A stretch of DNA of 64,000 nucleotides, from assembly GCA_015233565.1 (NCBI GenBank), contig JADFXM010000007.1, positions 124,001 to 188,000 on the forward strand. The letters run 5' to 3'. A model generated the notes under the pieces. It made no database searches. It saw only the letters and a program-made list of their open reading frames with translations, and was not told where the DNA came from. The stretch is from Candidatus Rifleibacteriota bacterium (GTDB lineage: Bacteria > Muiribacteriota > Ozemobacteria > Ozemobacterales > Ozemobacteraceae). The translations under genes were made by a program, and so were the position numbers. Positions 18,823 to 27,370 of this stretch are shown here, piece after piece (within the stretch, counting starts at the first letter, position 1; every line of letters begins with the position of its first letter).

Positions 18823-18838
18823 GCATGAAGTATGCCAA
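18823..18838 (-). promoter_or_regulatory. Sigma-54 promoter candidate for the kdp operon
   Basis: Read on the minus strand: TTGGCAT, five bases, ATGC. The -24 GG (18836-18835) and -12 GC (18824-18823) have the required 12-base spacing. The predicted start lies near 18811, just upstream of the 27-aa ORF. It closely resembles the match before the barrel-like gene (20197-20213). Confidence 0.5.
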
Positions 18839-18993
18839 GTTATGACTAGAGCCGTTTATCGGAAATCGGAGGGTAAAATCATTTCTGATTTATTGCAAGA
18901 TGCAAAATCCTTTTCCAGCCAACTCGTATTTTGCAATGTAATACCAATCCCAAAAAATGTGTGCATCACCCCAATAACATTGATTTGATCAAA

Positions 18994-19249
18994 ATGAAGT
19001 TGGATCGATATATTTTGCGAGAAAAGAAGGAACTTTCATGAAAATAAGGAGCCCTTACTGGAATGGTTGAAGCATTCATTTCTGTCAAACCCAACTCCAA
19101 TTTACGCAGACCTGAAGCACGAAATAGGTCGGATGAATGAACTTATTGAAATTGGTATAAGTAAAGGGACAATTTGTTACAAAGTTCTAGCCACCGGCAA
19201 AGAGATTCCGGAAGGGCAATTCATAAATAGCCCTTCCAGGAAATTATAA
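18994..19249 (+). pseudogene. Possible short frameshifted ORF
   Basis: An ATG at 18994 reads MKLDRYILREKKELS and stops. A +1 shift would continue in a second frame (ENKEPLLEWLKHSFL... to the stop at 19249). There is no good ribosome-binding site, and a strong hairpin (19206-19241) lies inside the second frame. It is probably a decayed gene or chance. Confidence 0.2.
19206..19241. terminator. Hairpin downstream of the barrel-like gene
   Basis: GGAAGGGC (19210-19217) pairs perfectly with GCCCTTCC (19230-19237), and TCC/GGA extends the stem across a one-base bulge. It lies about 60 bases past the minus-strand stop at 19299. No T-run follows, so termination is only likely, not certain. Confidence 0.4.
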
Positions 19250-19298
19250 TTATTCTGGATTTTCAATGAATTCTGTTCCAGAACTCGCATCAGGGGGA

Positions 19299-20066
19299 TT
19301 AGAAATTGACGTCCAGCTGGGTGGTCAACTTCCATTTGCCGTTGATTCCGGTGTCGTTAAACCAAACGGGGCCGGTCAGAAGGCTGACGTCTTTGGTGAA
19401 GAAGTAGTAAAGACCGACCCCACCACCGCCGATCGCGTTCTTCCCTGAGGCGTAGTCACCGCAAAACACGAAGCGATTGAACGTATTGCCGTCAGGGCCT
19501 TTGACCGGGTGAAAGCCATGGTCGAAAGCGGCCATGAACCCTGTATTCTCTTTCTCACCGTTACTATTTCGCAAAATGTCGGGATTGCCATGGTACGGAC
19601 CAACCGAAAAACGCGCAAAGTCCTTGAACGTGTGGCCGAGCACGAGAAAGGCCAAATTCTGGTCGGTAACTCCCTTGTGGGTGCCCATATTGAACATCCC
19701 AATTTGGAGAGCAAGGGAATTGGTGCCTAAAGCTCCTTCGGGGTATCCCAGTTTGGCGTTGAAATAGAGTGGGTCATCGGTAGCTCCGAGCAAATCGAAG
19801 CCCAATTCCATTTGCAATTTCTGAGAATTCAACACCCCCATCGTCAGCCCGAAAACGGTCGGAAACGAACCACCACCGTCCTTCGCCTTGCGGAACATCG
19901 TAAAGTAATTGTCGATGCCTAAATGGAGCACATTGAACCCCTGAATATCCGGGGTCATGTTCGTCCAGAGGGTCGATGTGGGTGTGGCATCCACCCTTCC
20001 GACAAAGCTTGCCATGATGAGGGCACAGAGGCAACCGAGCACTAGTCGAGAGAAAAACCGTCGCAT
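19299..20066 (-). CDS. Exported beta-barrel-like outer-membrane protein
   Basis: A 255-aa protein with an SD-preceded ATG at 20066. Residues about 1-28 form a signal peptide ending near GRVDA. The rest is rich in glycine and aromatic residues, with alternating segments such as LALQIGMFNMG, GVGLYYFF and KWKLTTQLDVNF. It ends in Phe, as outer-membrane barrels typically do. No family is recognised; porin-like or small-barrel roles are possible. It lies upstream of the kdp operon on the same strand and has its own strong sigma-54 promoter match, hinting at shared control with kdp. Confidence 0.7.
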   Translation of the reverse strand: MRRFFSRLVLGCLCALIMASFVGRVDATPTSTLWTNMTPDIQGFNVLHLGIDNYFTMFRKAKDGGGSFPTVFGLTMGVLNSQKLQMELGFDLLGATDDPLYFNAKLGYPEGALGTNSLALQIGMFNMGTHKGVTDQNLAFLVLGHTFKDFARFSVGPYHGNPDILRNSNGEKENTGFMAAFDHGFHPVKGPDGNTFNRFVFCGDYASGKNAIGGGGVGLYYFFTKDVSLLTGPVWFNDTGINGKWKLTTQLDVNF

Positions 20067-20196
20067 GAGAGAACTCCTTCATAGTTTGGATTTGCTTTGG
20101 TTTTGGCCAAAGTCAGCACTTGAAAATCTTCATGAATGAATGACTTTAGAGATTCAAGGGAGTGATAAAGATAAAATGTGGATGAAACCTTTGTAT

Positions 20197-20213
20197 TGCA
20201 TGAATCGTGCCAA
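20197..20213 (-). promoter_or_regulatory. Sigma-54 promoter of the barrel-like gene
   Basis: On the minus strand TTGGCAC, five bases, ATGCA. The -24 half is a perfect TGGCAC and the -12 half is one base off TTGCA, with the exact 12-base GG-to-GC spacing. The start is predicted near 20186, about 120 bases before the ATG at 20066. Confidence 0.65.
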
Positions 20214-20259
20214 GACTTGATGAGAAGGTTATTGCGGATTAAAGGAGGGGAGCCACACG

Positions 20260-20337
20260 ATGAAACATTGCGGAATGCACCATCTTTGTATAATAAACCC
20301 GCGTTTTGCAATAAGAGGTGAGAAAAATCCTTGGTGA
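20260..20337 (+). CDS. 25-residue Cys/His-rich small ORF
   Basis: An ATG at 20260 follows AAGGAGGGGAG (20242-20252). The peptide starts MKHCGMHHLCIINPRF, with two Cys and three His in its first ten residues, which could bind metal. Its TGA overlaps the GTG start of the next small ORF (GTGA), a classic coupled junction. It could be a leader peptide, the 5' part of a frameshifted gene, or chance. It overlaps an opposite-strand frame that I rejected. Confidence 0.35.
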   Translation: MKHCGMHHLCIINPRFAIRGEKNPW

Positions 20338-20501
20338 AGCGCTGGTTGCCGCTCAAAACGAAACTTGCTACCGAGAAGTTGATTACAGAAGGACTGCGGC
20401 AAATTGGACAAACTCCGATAGTCACAGAACTTCACCAACCGGAAACATTTTGTTGCTCTGGTTGTGGTGCTATTTTCACTCCGAAGCCATCGCGGTCGTA
20501 A
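20334..20501 (+). CDS. 55-residue small ORF with a CxxC knuckle
   Basis: Starts at GTG 20334 in a GTGA overlap with the preceding small ORF. It has an amphipathic stretch (KLATEKLITEGLRQIGQ) and then HQPETFCCSGCGAIF, a CxxC knuckle like half a zinc ribbon. The stop lies inside a 9-bp perfect inverted repeat (20491-20525). The predicted peptide looks protein-like, but no family is recognised. It may be the remnant of a larger gene. Confidence 0.35.
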   Translation: MKRWLPLKTKLATEKLITEGLRQIGQTPIVTELHQPETFCCSGCGAIFTPKPSRS

Positions 20502-20525
20502 GCAGACTTGCTACTCACGACCGCG
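20491..20525. repeat. GC-rich inverted repeat
   Basis: CGCGGTCGT (20491-20499) and ACGACCGCG (20517-20525) are perfect inverted arms around a 17-base loop that can itself pair (AGCA/TGCT). No T-run follows, so it is not an ordinary terminator. It covers the stop codon of the 55-aa ORF. Confidence 0.6.
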
Positions 20526-20623
20526 TTACAGGGGCCGTTTGCAGCCAGCTTTACAGGGAGTTCGACAGGGTTTGTTTTCTCGTGGATACGAAAAACCGAT
20601 GACTTGTTAGCGGTAATAATCAT

Positions 20624-20652
20624 TTGGAAAGTTTTCTTACTTCCGTTATAAT
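20624..20652 (+). promoter_or_regulatory. Sigma-70-type promoter of the AAA-ATPase/PD-(D/E)XK gene
   Basis: TTGGAA (20624-20629) and TATAAT (20647-20652) with a 17-base spacer. The predicted start near 20659 sits before the ATG at 20687 and excludes the longer frame whose first codon lies within the -35 box. Confidence 0.65.
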
Positions 20653-20686
20653 AGAACCATTAAACTTATTGCCAGCGGAGAAAATT

Positions 20687-22397
20687 ATGAAGCGGATTCC
20701 TTACGGAGTGAGTAACTTTAAGAAATTGATTCAGGATGGCAACATTTATGTTGATAAAACTGAATATATTCGACAGCTTGAAAATCTTAACGAAGATTAC
20801 ATCATTTTCCTCCGCCCGCGAAGGTTCGGAAAAAGCTTGTTTATCTCCCTATTGGAGCATTATTATGATATCAAGCATGCAGAATCTTTCCAGGCTCTTT
20901 TTGGGAATTTCAATATTGGGCGTGATCCTACCCCACTTCACAACAGCTATTACATATTAAGATTTACTTTTTCCGGTATTAATACGGATACTCCTGAAAA
21001 TTCGCGTAGAGGCTTCTCACATAACGTTTTCCAGGGGATTAGAAATTTCTGTATAAAATACTCCTTTGAAATAAACATTTCGGAAAAAAAAGAGGCTTCA
21101 GAAATGATCGATGCGTTTTTTTCAGAAGTTTCAAAACTCATTGACAAAAAGGTCTACTTACTAATTGACGAGTATGACCATTTTGCTAATGAGTTACTTG
21201 GTTTTAATCCCGAATTCTTTAAAGATTCGGTTAGCAAAAACGGGTTTGTCCGTAAGTTCTATGAAATGCTTAAAGAAGCTACAGCAATTGGAATTCTTGA
21301 CCGTATTTTCGTAACCGGTGTGAGTCCTATAACTCTAGACAGCATGACCAGCGGCTTTAATATCACCAAAAATTTTACCCGGGAAAAGCTGCTCAATGAG
21401 ATGATGGGTTTTACTGAAAGTGAAGTTATTGCTTTGTCTAATGAAACAATCGAAGGCGGAATTGAAGAGAAAATGTCAAAACTTCGACAGTATTACAATG
21501 GCTATCTGTTTCATCCAAATGGCGCAGCACGACTTTATAACAGTGACATGATCCTGTACTTTATGAGTTCCCTTCAACAATTTGGCGAAGAGCCTGCTGA
21601 TTTGGTTGACCGCAACGTTGTGAGCGACTACGGAAAAATAGGAAGATTATTTGATATTGGTGGATTCAATGCTGAGCGAATGACAGTACTTGATGAAATC
21701 ATTGAAGGAAAAGAGCAAAAAACCAAAATTACCGATCAATTCAGCCTTGAACTTAAAATGTCATTGAACGAATTTAAATCCCTGTTATTTTACATGGGTT
21801 TTTTGACCATTAAAAGATACGACGAAATCAGCGATGAAATTTTCCTGGATGTTCCGAATTATGTGATAAAAGAGTTGTACTTTAACTATTTCCGGAGTAA
21901 AAATTGAAGAGGCTTCTTCTTTTCGGATTAATTCAGATAAAATTAGTGACGCAATCAGAGAAATTGCGGTTGAAGGCAGTATTAGTAAACTGATACAACT
22001 CACGGAAGAAACTATGCACAGACTTTCAGATCGCGACTTTATTAAATTTAACGAAAAAGTAGTACAAGCCATCATGCTGACATTTCTTTTTGAAACCAGG
22101 ATTTACTACGCAAAAAGCGAGTATCCGGTTGAAGATGGGTACATAGATGTTGTTCTTCTGAAGGGCTCCGCAGGAAAACCGAAGTTTTTTGCAATGATTG
22201 AATTAAAATACATTTCCAAGGGTGACTACACCGACAGTTTGCGTGATAAAAAACTTGAAGAAGCAAAAAATCAGATACTTAAATATCTCAAATCAGAAGA
22301 ACTGAAAGCAATAACAAACATGCGAAAATGGGCAGCAGTATTCTGTGTAGACAAATGTGTCGCGTTCGAGGAAGTTGTTTTTAATACTTCTCAGTGA
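20687..22397 (+). pseudogene. AAA-ATPase-like / PD-(D/E)XK nuclease-like protein, split by a frameshift
   Basis: The first frame (20687-21907) starts MKRIPYGVSNFKKL and has the AAA-ATPase-like features FLRPRRFGKSLF (P-loop, PRRFGKS) and VYLLIDEYDHF (Walker B). It ends abruptly after YFNYFRSKN. In the next frame the protein continues without a break as KIEEASSFRI, through MHRLSDRDFIKFNEKVVQ, to 22397. That part carries the C-terminal nuclease-like motif GYIDVVLL...IELKY. Deleting one A from the five-A run at 21899-21903 restores one protein of about 569 residues. This family (common in anaerobes) couples an ATPase to a restriction-endonuclease-like fold; its role is not well defined, with defence or mobile-element links suspected. 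Decay, sequence error and slippage are all possible. Confidence 0.8.
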
Positions 22398-22418
22398 TGA
22401 GAAGACTACCGATTTCAA

Positions 22419-22444
22419 CTAGTCCACCGTCACAATTGAATTTA
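22419..22444 (+). repeat. Solo arm of the MITE-like inverted repeat
   Basis: The 26 bases starting CTAGTCCACCGTCACAATTG match the right arm of the element at 30657-30804 in 22 of 26 positions (differences mainly ACC versus TTT at positions 8-10). No partner arm was found nearby. Confidence 0.55.
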
Positions 22445-22810
22445 GTGAAATAAAAATAAATCAGAAGATGCCTTCCAAAGCAACTTGGTGATCCATTAAT
22501 CCGAAGTTCCGGACGCAAAATCTATTGAAATCCTGATCTGTAAACGAATTTAAGGCATTTTTCAGACGGTTTTTACTGGACAGTAGGAAAACCCTTGAAA
22601 CCATCTTCAAATGCTATTTTCAGGCGTCAAATTTACATGGACAGAAAAAGCAGGCAAAAAAGGCTTCTTTTTGGCTTCAGGTCATAACAAGAGGGCTTTT
22701 TCACTCGGGAACTTCGGATTAATCGAAAAATGGTATCAAATTTAAATCCCCGAGGTTGGGAAATCTGAGGTTGCCCCTTCGTGGAACTCTGGAACTCTGG
22801 AATTCTGTTA

Positions 22811-22855
22811 CCACCTGATAAAAACTGACCCAGGCACCTCCGGAATACTGACCCA
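22811..22855. repeat. Direct repeats resembling the end of an IS21-type element
   Basis: Two adjacent 22-base units (22811-22832 and 22834-22855) share CACCT near the start and ACTGACCCA at the end. Arrays of TGGGTCA-type direct repeats at the tips are characteristic of IS21-family elements. No transposase is present, so this would be a remnant. Confidence 0.35.
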
Positions 22856-22976
22856 CGTTGTCGTGTGGCAACATTCAACTCTTTTGACAAAGCTTTTCCT
22901 TTACTTGCTGCTTTTCTTTGGTGGGTCTTTTTTTTTTTTTGGTGGGTCAGAAATTAGCCGGGCCAACCACTGGAAT

Positions 22977-24761
22977 TCAGCTATCCGAATGGAATGGCAA
23001 GTGAATCTGAAAGGAGCTTCCCTTTCCTATTTCACTTTCAAAAGAAAGTTTTCCGAAATGAGCTTGTACAATATGTTTGACAATTGCCAAACCCAGCCCA
23101 GTACCACCTTGTTGGCGACTTCTGGCTTTATCAACCCTATAAAATCTTTCACCAAGCCTCGGAAAATGTTCCTTCGGGATTCCACAACCGCTGTCTCGCA
23201 CGGTTATTACATTCTCGCTTTCCAGATTTGTACCTACAACTTCTACCGGGTTTCCTGACGGAGAGTATTTTATTGCATTGTCAATAAGATTTACCACGGC
23301 TTGACAAAACAAGCGCTGATTGACTTTGACTTGAATATCTTCGGGACATTGAAGCTCCACGAATATGTTATTTTCGGTTGCCTTAAGGTCGCAGGTTTGA
23401 ATAGCTTCGGAAAGCAAGTCTTTCAGGGGAACCATTTCGGTTTCCAACGTGGTTCTTTCCGCATCCTGTTCGATCCTTGAAAGTAGCAAAAGATCTTCAA
23501 TAATAGAATTCAACCGGTCGGCATGCTTTTCCACGATCTTTAAGAATCGTTGAGCATCATTTGGGTCATTTATTGCTCCCTCGAGAAGAGTTTCAACAAA
23601 CCCTTTAATTGAGGTAATCGGAGTTTTCAGTTCGTGAGAAACGTTTGCAACGAAATCACGGCGCAGATTTTCAAGCTTTTTCAAACGCGTTACATCGTTT
23701 AGTACAAAAGCCGCTCCAAATTTTTTTCCATTCGAATCGAGAAGAGCGGCTCCATGGACCTGAAGAAATCGCTCGTCACTGCCTTCCAAAACCACAATAT
23801 TTTCTTCAAAGGGTTCGCTTCCTGAAAGAATTCTATCAATAAGCTTCATCAATTCATTATTTCTTACTATTTCACCGATTGCCTTGGAAATTTGTTTTTC
23901 CAATGGAATTCCAAGGATTTTTGCGCAGGCTTTATTGAGACTGAGAACGTGGCCATTTTCGTCAATGGCCAGTACTCCTTCTACCATACTTGATAAAATG
24001 GCATTCTGTTCATTTCGTTGTCGAAATACTGTTTCAATTCGGTTGCTCAGTTGTTCTGCCATTTGATTCATAGAATTGGCAAGGTTTTGAATGTCATCAG
24101 AACTGGACGAAAAAATTTTTTCATGGAATTCGCCTTTGGCAAATCTTTCAACTCCTTTGCTGATTTCCTCGAGTGGTGAGGTGATTCGGCGATAGGCAAA
24201 AAAACTAATTAACGCACAAAATACTGATATAATCAGCACTCCAATTGAGATGTGCAAGTTCAACTGGGAAAGTATTTGCTCAACCTGAGCCACCGAAACC
24301 GAAGTTCTGATCGCACCTATTACTTTGTTTTCATTTTTTATTGGAATGGCTAAATAAATCATGTTTTGGTGCAAAGTAGAACTTCTTCGGGTACTGGAAG
24401 AAATTTTTCCTTCCAACGCTTCAGTTATTTCAGGCCGGGAAAGATGGTTCTCCATCTTTTCAGGATTTTCCTGTGAGTCAGCAATTACTTTTCCGTCTGC
24501 CAGTACGATCGAAATTCGTAAATCGGTTTTCTCTCCCAGTGATTTGCAAAACTGGGCAATAGCTGCAAGATTTCCTGTTAATAGTTCTCTTTGAATTTGG
24601 CTTTCTATTGACCGACACTGGGAAAGAAGGTTTTTTGAAAATTGTTGGAAAATCAAACTTTTCATTGTATGCGTTGCGTACGATGAAATGATTATCAAAG
24701 AGATAGTGGTAATAACTAAAAATGCGGGATATATTTTCCAAATTAGCGATTTTCTGAACAT
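22977..24761 (-). CDS. phoR: Phosphate-regulon sensor histidine kinase PhoR
   Basis: A 594-aa membrane kinase starting at ATG 24761, 9 bases after phoB. Membrane segments at about 10-30 and 160-185 enclose a periplasmic sensor domain. HAMP follows, then PAS (LSSMVEGVLAIDENGHVLSLN), HisKA with phospho-His in VANVSHELKTPITSIKG, and HATPase with NLIDNAIKYSPSG, RDSGCGIP and GGTGLGLAIVKHI. The layout matches the PhoR/WalK class with an extracytoplasmic domain, as in Gram-positives and several other phyla. The gene context (DUF47, Pit, PhoB) points to phosphate control. Confidence 0.9.
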   Translation of the reverse strand: MFRKSLIWKIYPAFLVITTISLIIISSYATHTMKSLIFQQFSKNLLSQCRSIESQIQRELLTGNLAAIAQFCKSLGEKTDLRISIVLADGKVIADSQENPEKMENHLSRPEITEALEGKISSSTRRSSTLHQNMIYLAIPIKNENKVIGAIRTSVSVAQVEQILSQLNLHISIGVLIISVFCALISFFAYRRITSPLEEISKGVERFAKGEFHEKIFSSSSDDIQNLANSMNQMAEQLSNRIETVFRQRNEQNAILSSMVEGVLAIDENGHVLSLNKACAKILGIPLEKQISKAIGEIVRNNELMKLIDRILSGSEPFEENIVVLEGSDERFLQVHGAALLDSNGKKFGAAFVLNDVTRLKKLENLRRDFVANVSHELKTPITSIKGFVETLLEGAINDPNDAQRFLKIVEKHADRLNSIIEDLLLLSRIEQDAERTTLETEMVPLKDLLSEAIQTCDLKATENNIFVELQCPEDIQVKVNQRLFCQAVVNLIDNAIKYSPSGNPVEVVGTNLESENVITVRDSGCGIPKEHFPRLGERFYRVDKARSRQQGGTGLGLAIVKHIVQAHFGKLSFESEIGKGSSFQIHLPFHSDS

Positions 24762-24770
24762 TATGTATTG

Positions 24771-25454
24771 CTATTCTTTAAATCGATACCCGACTCCGCG
24801 GATTGATTCAATGTACTTTCCGGCTGAACCAAGTTTTTTCCGAAGACTGACTATGTGCACGTCAACGGAACGGTCTGTAACAGCGCAGTCGTCACCTCGG
24901 ACTGCAGAAATGATTTGATTACGGGTGAAGACCCATCCTGGCCGACGTGCTAAAAAACTCAGAAGTTTGAACTCGGTAAGCGATAATTCAACGGGGATTT
25001 CGTTAACCTGTGCTGCAAAACGATTTGAATCAATTGAAATTTCATGAATTTTGGTCAGATTATTGCTGGTTTGGTGTTTGTTCTCGTTACGCCTGAGAAT
25101 TGTTTTTACCCGCGCCAACAGAATTTTTGGGCTGAATGGTTTGGTAATGTAGTCTTCAGCTCCCAGCTCAAGGCCCGTTACAATGTCAATCTCTTCTCCC
25201 TTTGCTGAAAGGATCACAATAGGAATTGAAGCTGTCTTCGAATCACTCTTCAAAATTTTTGTAACAGTGAACCCATCAGTTCCGGAAAGCATCAAATCAA
25301 GAAGGATTAAATCCGGCAAAATATTTTGGGTTACTCTTATAGCTTCTTCTCCGCTTGTAACACATTCAACGTCAAATCCCTCTTTAGTAAGGTTGTACTT
25401 AACCAATTCAAGCAAATCTTCTTCATCGTCAACTACAAGAATTTTATTTGTCAT
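24771..25454 (-). CDS. phoB: Phosphate-regulon response regulator PhoB (OmpR family)
   Basis: A 227-aa OmpR-type regulator. The receiver has the acidic pair in KILVVDDEEDLL, phospho-Asp in LILLDLMLSGTDG and Lys in EDYITKPFSP. The C-terminal winged helix has LTEFKLLSFLARRPG and DRSVDVHIVSLRKKLG, ending YIESIRGVGYRFKE. It follows pit by 74 bases and precedes phoR. It probably binds the 11-bp direct repeats reported at 27485, 7991 and 8063 (inference). Confidence 0.92.
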   Translation of the reverse strand: MTNKILVVDDEEDLLELVKYNLTKEGFDVECVTSGEEAIRVTQNILPDLILLDLMLSGTDGFTVTKILKSDSKTASIPIVILSAKGEEIDIVTGLELGAEDYITKPFSPKILLARVKTILRRNENKHQTSNNLTKIHEISIDSNRFAAQVNEIPVELSLTEFKLLSFLARRPGWVFTRNQIISAVRGDDCAVTDRSVDVHIVSLRKKLGSAGKYIESIRGVGYRFKE

Positions 25455-25528
25455 AATTGTCCAAAGGATTGGATTCCGACTCTAACACCTTGATTCTTTG
25501 ATACATTATCCCCTATATCTTCCCAATA

Positions 25529-26509
25529 TCAGACAAACATCGAAATTAGCTTGTACAATAATCCTGAAAAGGCTGCAACCAAAGGAATGGTAATTAACCA
25601 ACAAGTCACAATATTTTTCATGACATTCCAGTTTACGTTGTAAATGTTTTCCGCAGTACCAACACCGCAAATGGCCGAAGTCACTACGTGGGTCGTACTG
25701 ACAGGCATTCCAAAATGAGTCGCGAACTGGATTACCAGTGCACTTGTGGTTTCGGCAACACATCCTTGGATAGGCTTCAATTCGATAATTCCTCTTCCGA
25801 CGGTTTTAATAATGCGCCACCCGCCAACTGCTGTTCCCAATGCCATTGAAAGAGCGCAGGCAATCATTACCCATTTGGGGACTGCAAAACCTGTGATCAT
25901 TTTATTCGCAAGCAAAGCCATTGTGATGATTCCCATGGATTTCTGGGCGTCATTTCCTCCATGACTGAAAGCCATACATCCTGCGGAAAATATCTGGATC
26001 TTTCGGAACATTCCGTCAAGTTTTTTAATTTCAATATTCCTGAAAAGATGATAGAAAAGTATCATTATTAATGTTCCGCCAACCAGGCCGAGAACTGGTG
26101 AAATGACAAGCGCCAGAACGATGGTTTTGAGTCCATAAAATTTAATCGGAACACCCTGGACTAAAGCAACACCGAGGAGAGAACCGATCAAAGCATGGCT
26201 CGAACTTGAGGGAAGTCCGTATTGCCAGGTTACCAAATTCCAGAGTATCGAAGAAATAAGCGTGACCAGGATGGTTAGTTTAGTGATGATGGTCGGGTCA
26301 ACTATTGAATTGCCGATTGTCTCAGCTACATGAGTTCCGACTACCGCGCCAAAAAAATTCAGAATTGCCGCCATTCCAATTGCATATGGGATTTTCAAAG
26401 CATTGGTCATTACGGTTGTAGCAATTGCGTTGGCAGTATCATGAAATCCGTTAACGAAATCGAACACCAGCGCAAGAAATACGATGGAAATAAGGAGGCC
26501 ATCAACCAC
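25529..26509 (-). CDS. pit: Low-affinity inorganic phosphate transporter (Pit family)
   Basis: A polytopic membrane protein of about 326 residues with the two PiT signatures: FDFVNGFHDTANAIAT near the N-terminus and FSHGGNDAQKSMGI near the middle. About ten hydrophobic helices. It imports phosphate coupled to a cation or proton. The GTG at 26509 is preferred because GAGGGGG is 9 bases upstream; a TTG at 26515 is only 3 bases from the same SD. Either start overlaps the DUF47 gene, so translation is coupled, typical of the DUF47-Pit pair. Confidence 0.93.
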   Translation of the reverse strand: MVDGLLISIVFLALVFDFVNGFHDTANAIATTVMTNALKIPYAIGMAAILNFFGAVVGTHVAETIGNSIVDPTIITKLTILVTLISSILWNLVTWQYGLPSSSSHALIGSLLGVALVQGVPIKFYGLKTIVLALVISPVLGLVGGTLIMILFYHLFRNIEIKKLDGMFRKIQIFSAGCMAFSHGGNDAQKSMGIITMALLANKMITGFAVPKWVMIACALSMALGTAVGGWRIIKTVGRGIIELKPIQGCVAETTSALVIQFATHFGMPVSTTHVVTSAICGVGTAENIYNVNWNVMKNIVTCWLITIPLVAAFSGLLYKLISMFV

Positions 26510-27170
26510 TGGCAATCACCCCCTCGATGACTTTAATAAACCTCTGAAGTTCATCCATTGCACCCTCCATCTTGCTTATCACCTGCATGATTACCATTCC
26601 TTTGCAGTTCAGAGTGGAATTGAATATTTTCTGAGTGACGCAAGCGATGTGTAAACCGTCAACTTCATTCTCAATATAATGGACTTTTTTAATCCTTAAA
26701 TCATCAACTTCAACTTTGTTTTCGGAAAAATCGGCAAGAATGGCTTTGGATAAATCAATTGCTTCGGACATTTTCTCTAGAATCTGCCAAAATTCACTAA
26801 AATCTGACCTGAGGATCTTGATAATTTCCCCGTTACCCGATTTCATACGATGGGAAACAGATTGGATGGTATCTTCAACAGTATCCAAGGTTGTAGCGAT
26901 TTCAAGAATTGTGTCTCTTGAGAGCTGGGGCGGAGTTGTTATGCTCCCTTTCAACTTTATTTTTATTTCGGCTTCTACTAAATCGCATTCATTTTCCAGC
27001 TCGTCCACTCGTTTTAAGGATTCCTCTACCGTTTCAACCTCAATTTTCTGGAGGATCTCGACCGAAGATTTGATCTTGGTAAGCATATCATCGAAGAGAT
27101 GGAAAAACCTTTCCTCGCGAGGAAGAAGAAATGCAACCAACTTCCGTATATTTACAAAAACTCTATTCAT
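26502..27170 (-). CDS. DUF47 / PhoU-like protein partnered with Pit
   Basis: A 222-aa all-helical protein with ATG at 27170 and an excellent GGAGGTG 5 bases upstream. The first segment (VFVNIRKLVAFLLPREERFFHLFDDM) and the PhoU-like repeat with acidic metal-binding stretches (RVDELENECDLVEAEI, KVHYIENEVDGL) are typical of DUF47. These proteins regulate or assist the adjacent Pit transporter. First gene of the DUF47 - pit - phoB - phoR set. Confidence 0.9.
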   Translation of the reverse strand: MNRVFVNIRKLVAFLLPREERFFHLFDDMLTKIKSSVEILQKIEVETVEESLKRVDELENECDLVEAEIKIKLKGSITTPPQLSRDTILEIATTLDTVEDTIQSVSHRMKSGNGEIIKILRSDFSEFWQILEKMSEAIDLSKAILADFSENKVEVDDLRIKKVHYIENEVDGLHIACVTQKIFNSTLNCKGMVIMQVISKMEGAMDELQRFIKVIEGVIASG

Positions 27171-27326
27171 TTTTCACCTCCAAAATCTAAAAACTCGACA
27201 ATTTAAACTTCTTGAAGTGTAATGTCTAATTTTTTTTCTTAAAATTCTTAAATGAATTATCTAATATAACAAATTAGTAATCCGACCGCTCTGTTAAATG
27301 CTTGGAAAAAAGATTCGAAGCTGGTA

Positions 27327-27370
27327 GTTGAAGGGAATCGAAGCAGATCGCTGAGGGGAGCCGAAGCGTC
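27327..27370. repeat. Degenerate copies of a widespread CGCTGAG..CGAAGCG palindromic repeat
   Basis: GTTGAAGGGAATCGAAGC is followed by CGCTGAGGGGAGCCGAAGCG, two tandem variants of the same unit. A fuller palindromic copy lies at 63223-63252 and a weak one near 45673-45695. From memory, repeats of this type (GGTCGCTGAG..CGAAGCGACC) are scattered in many environmental genomes. Confidence 0.45.

Larger units (their letters stand above)
22398..22976. other. Gene-free region with repeat and IS-end remnants
   Basis: About 580 bases without a credible gene. It contains one arm of the MITE-like family (22419-22444) and a pair of 22-bp direct repeats resembling IS21-type multiple terminal repeats (22811-22855). 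A thirteen-T run near 22928 is flanked by direct GGTGGGTC copies. It looks like a graveyard of mobile-element ends. Confidence 0.45.

Noticed and set aside
20042-20425. Minus-strand frame of 127 codons with a CPIC motif
   Set aside because: It overlaps the start and the sigma-54 promoter of the barrel-like gene and has no SD. The single CPIC lacks a second knuckle of matching spacing. The plus-strand small ORFs have better signals.
22790-22806. Short repeat GGAACTCT in tandem, checked as a CRISPR-like unit
   Set aside because: Only two copies of about 8-10 bases, with no spacers and no cas genes.
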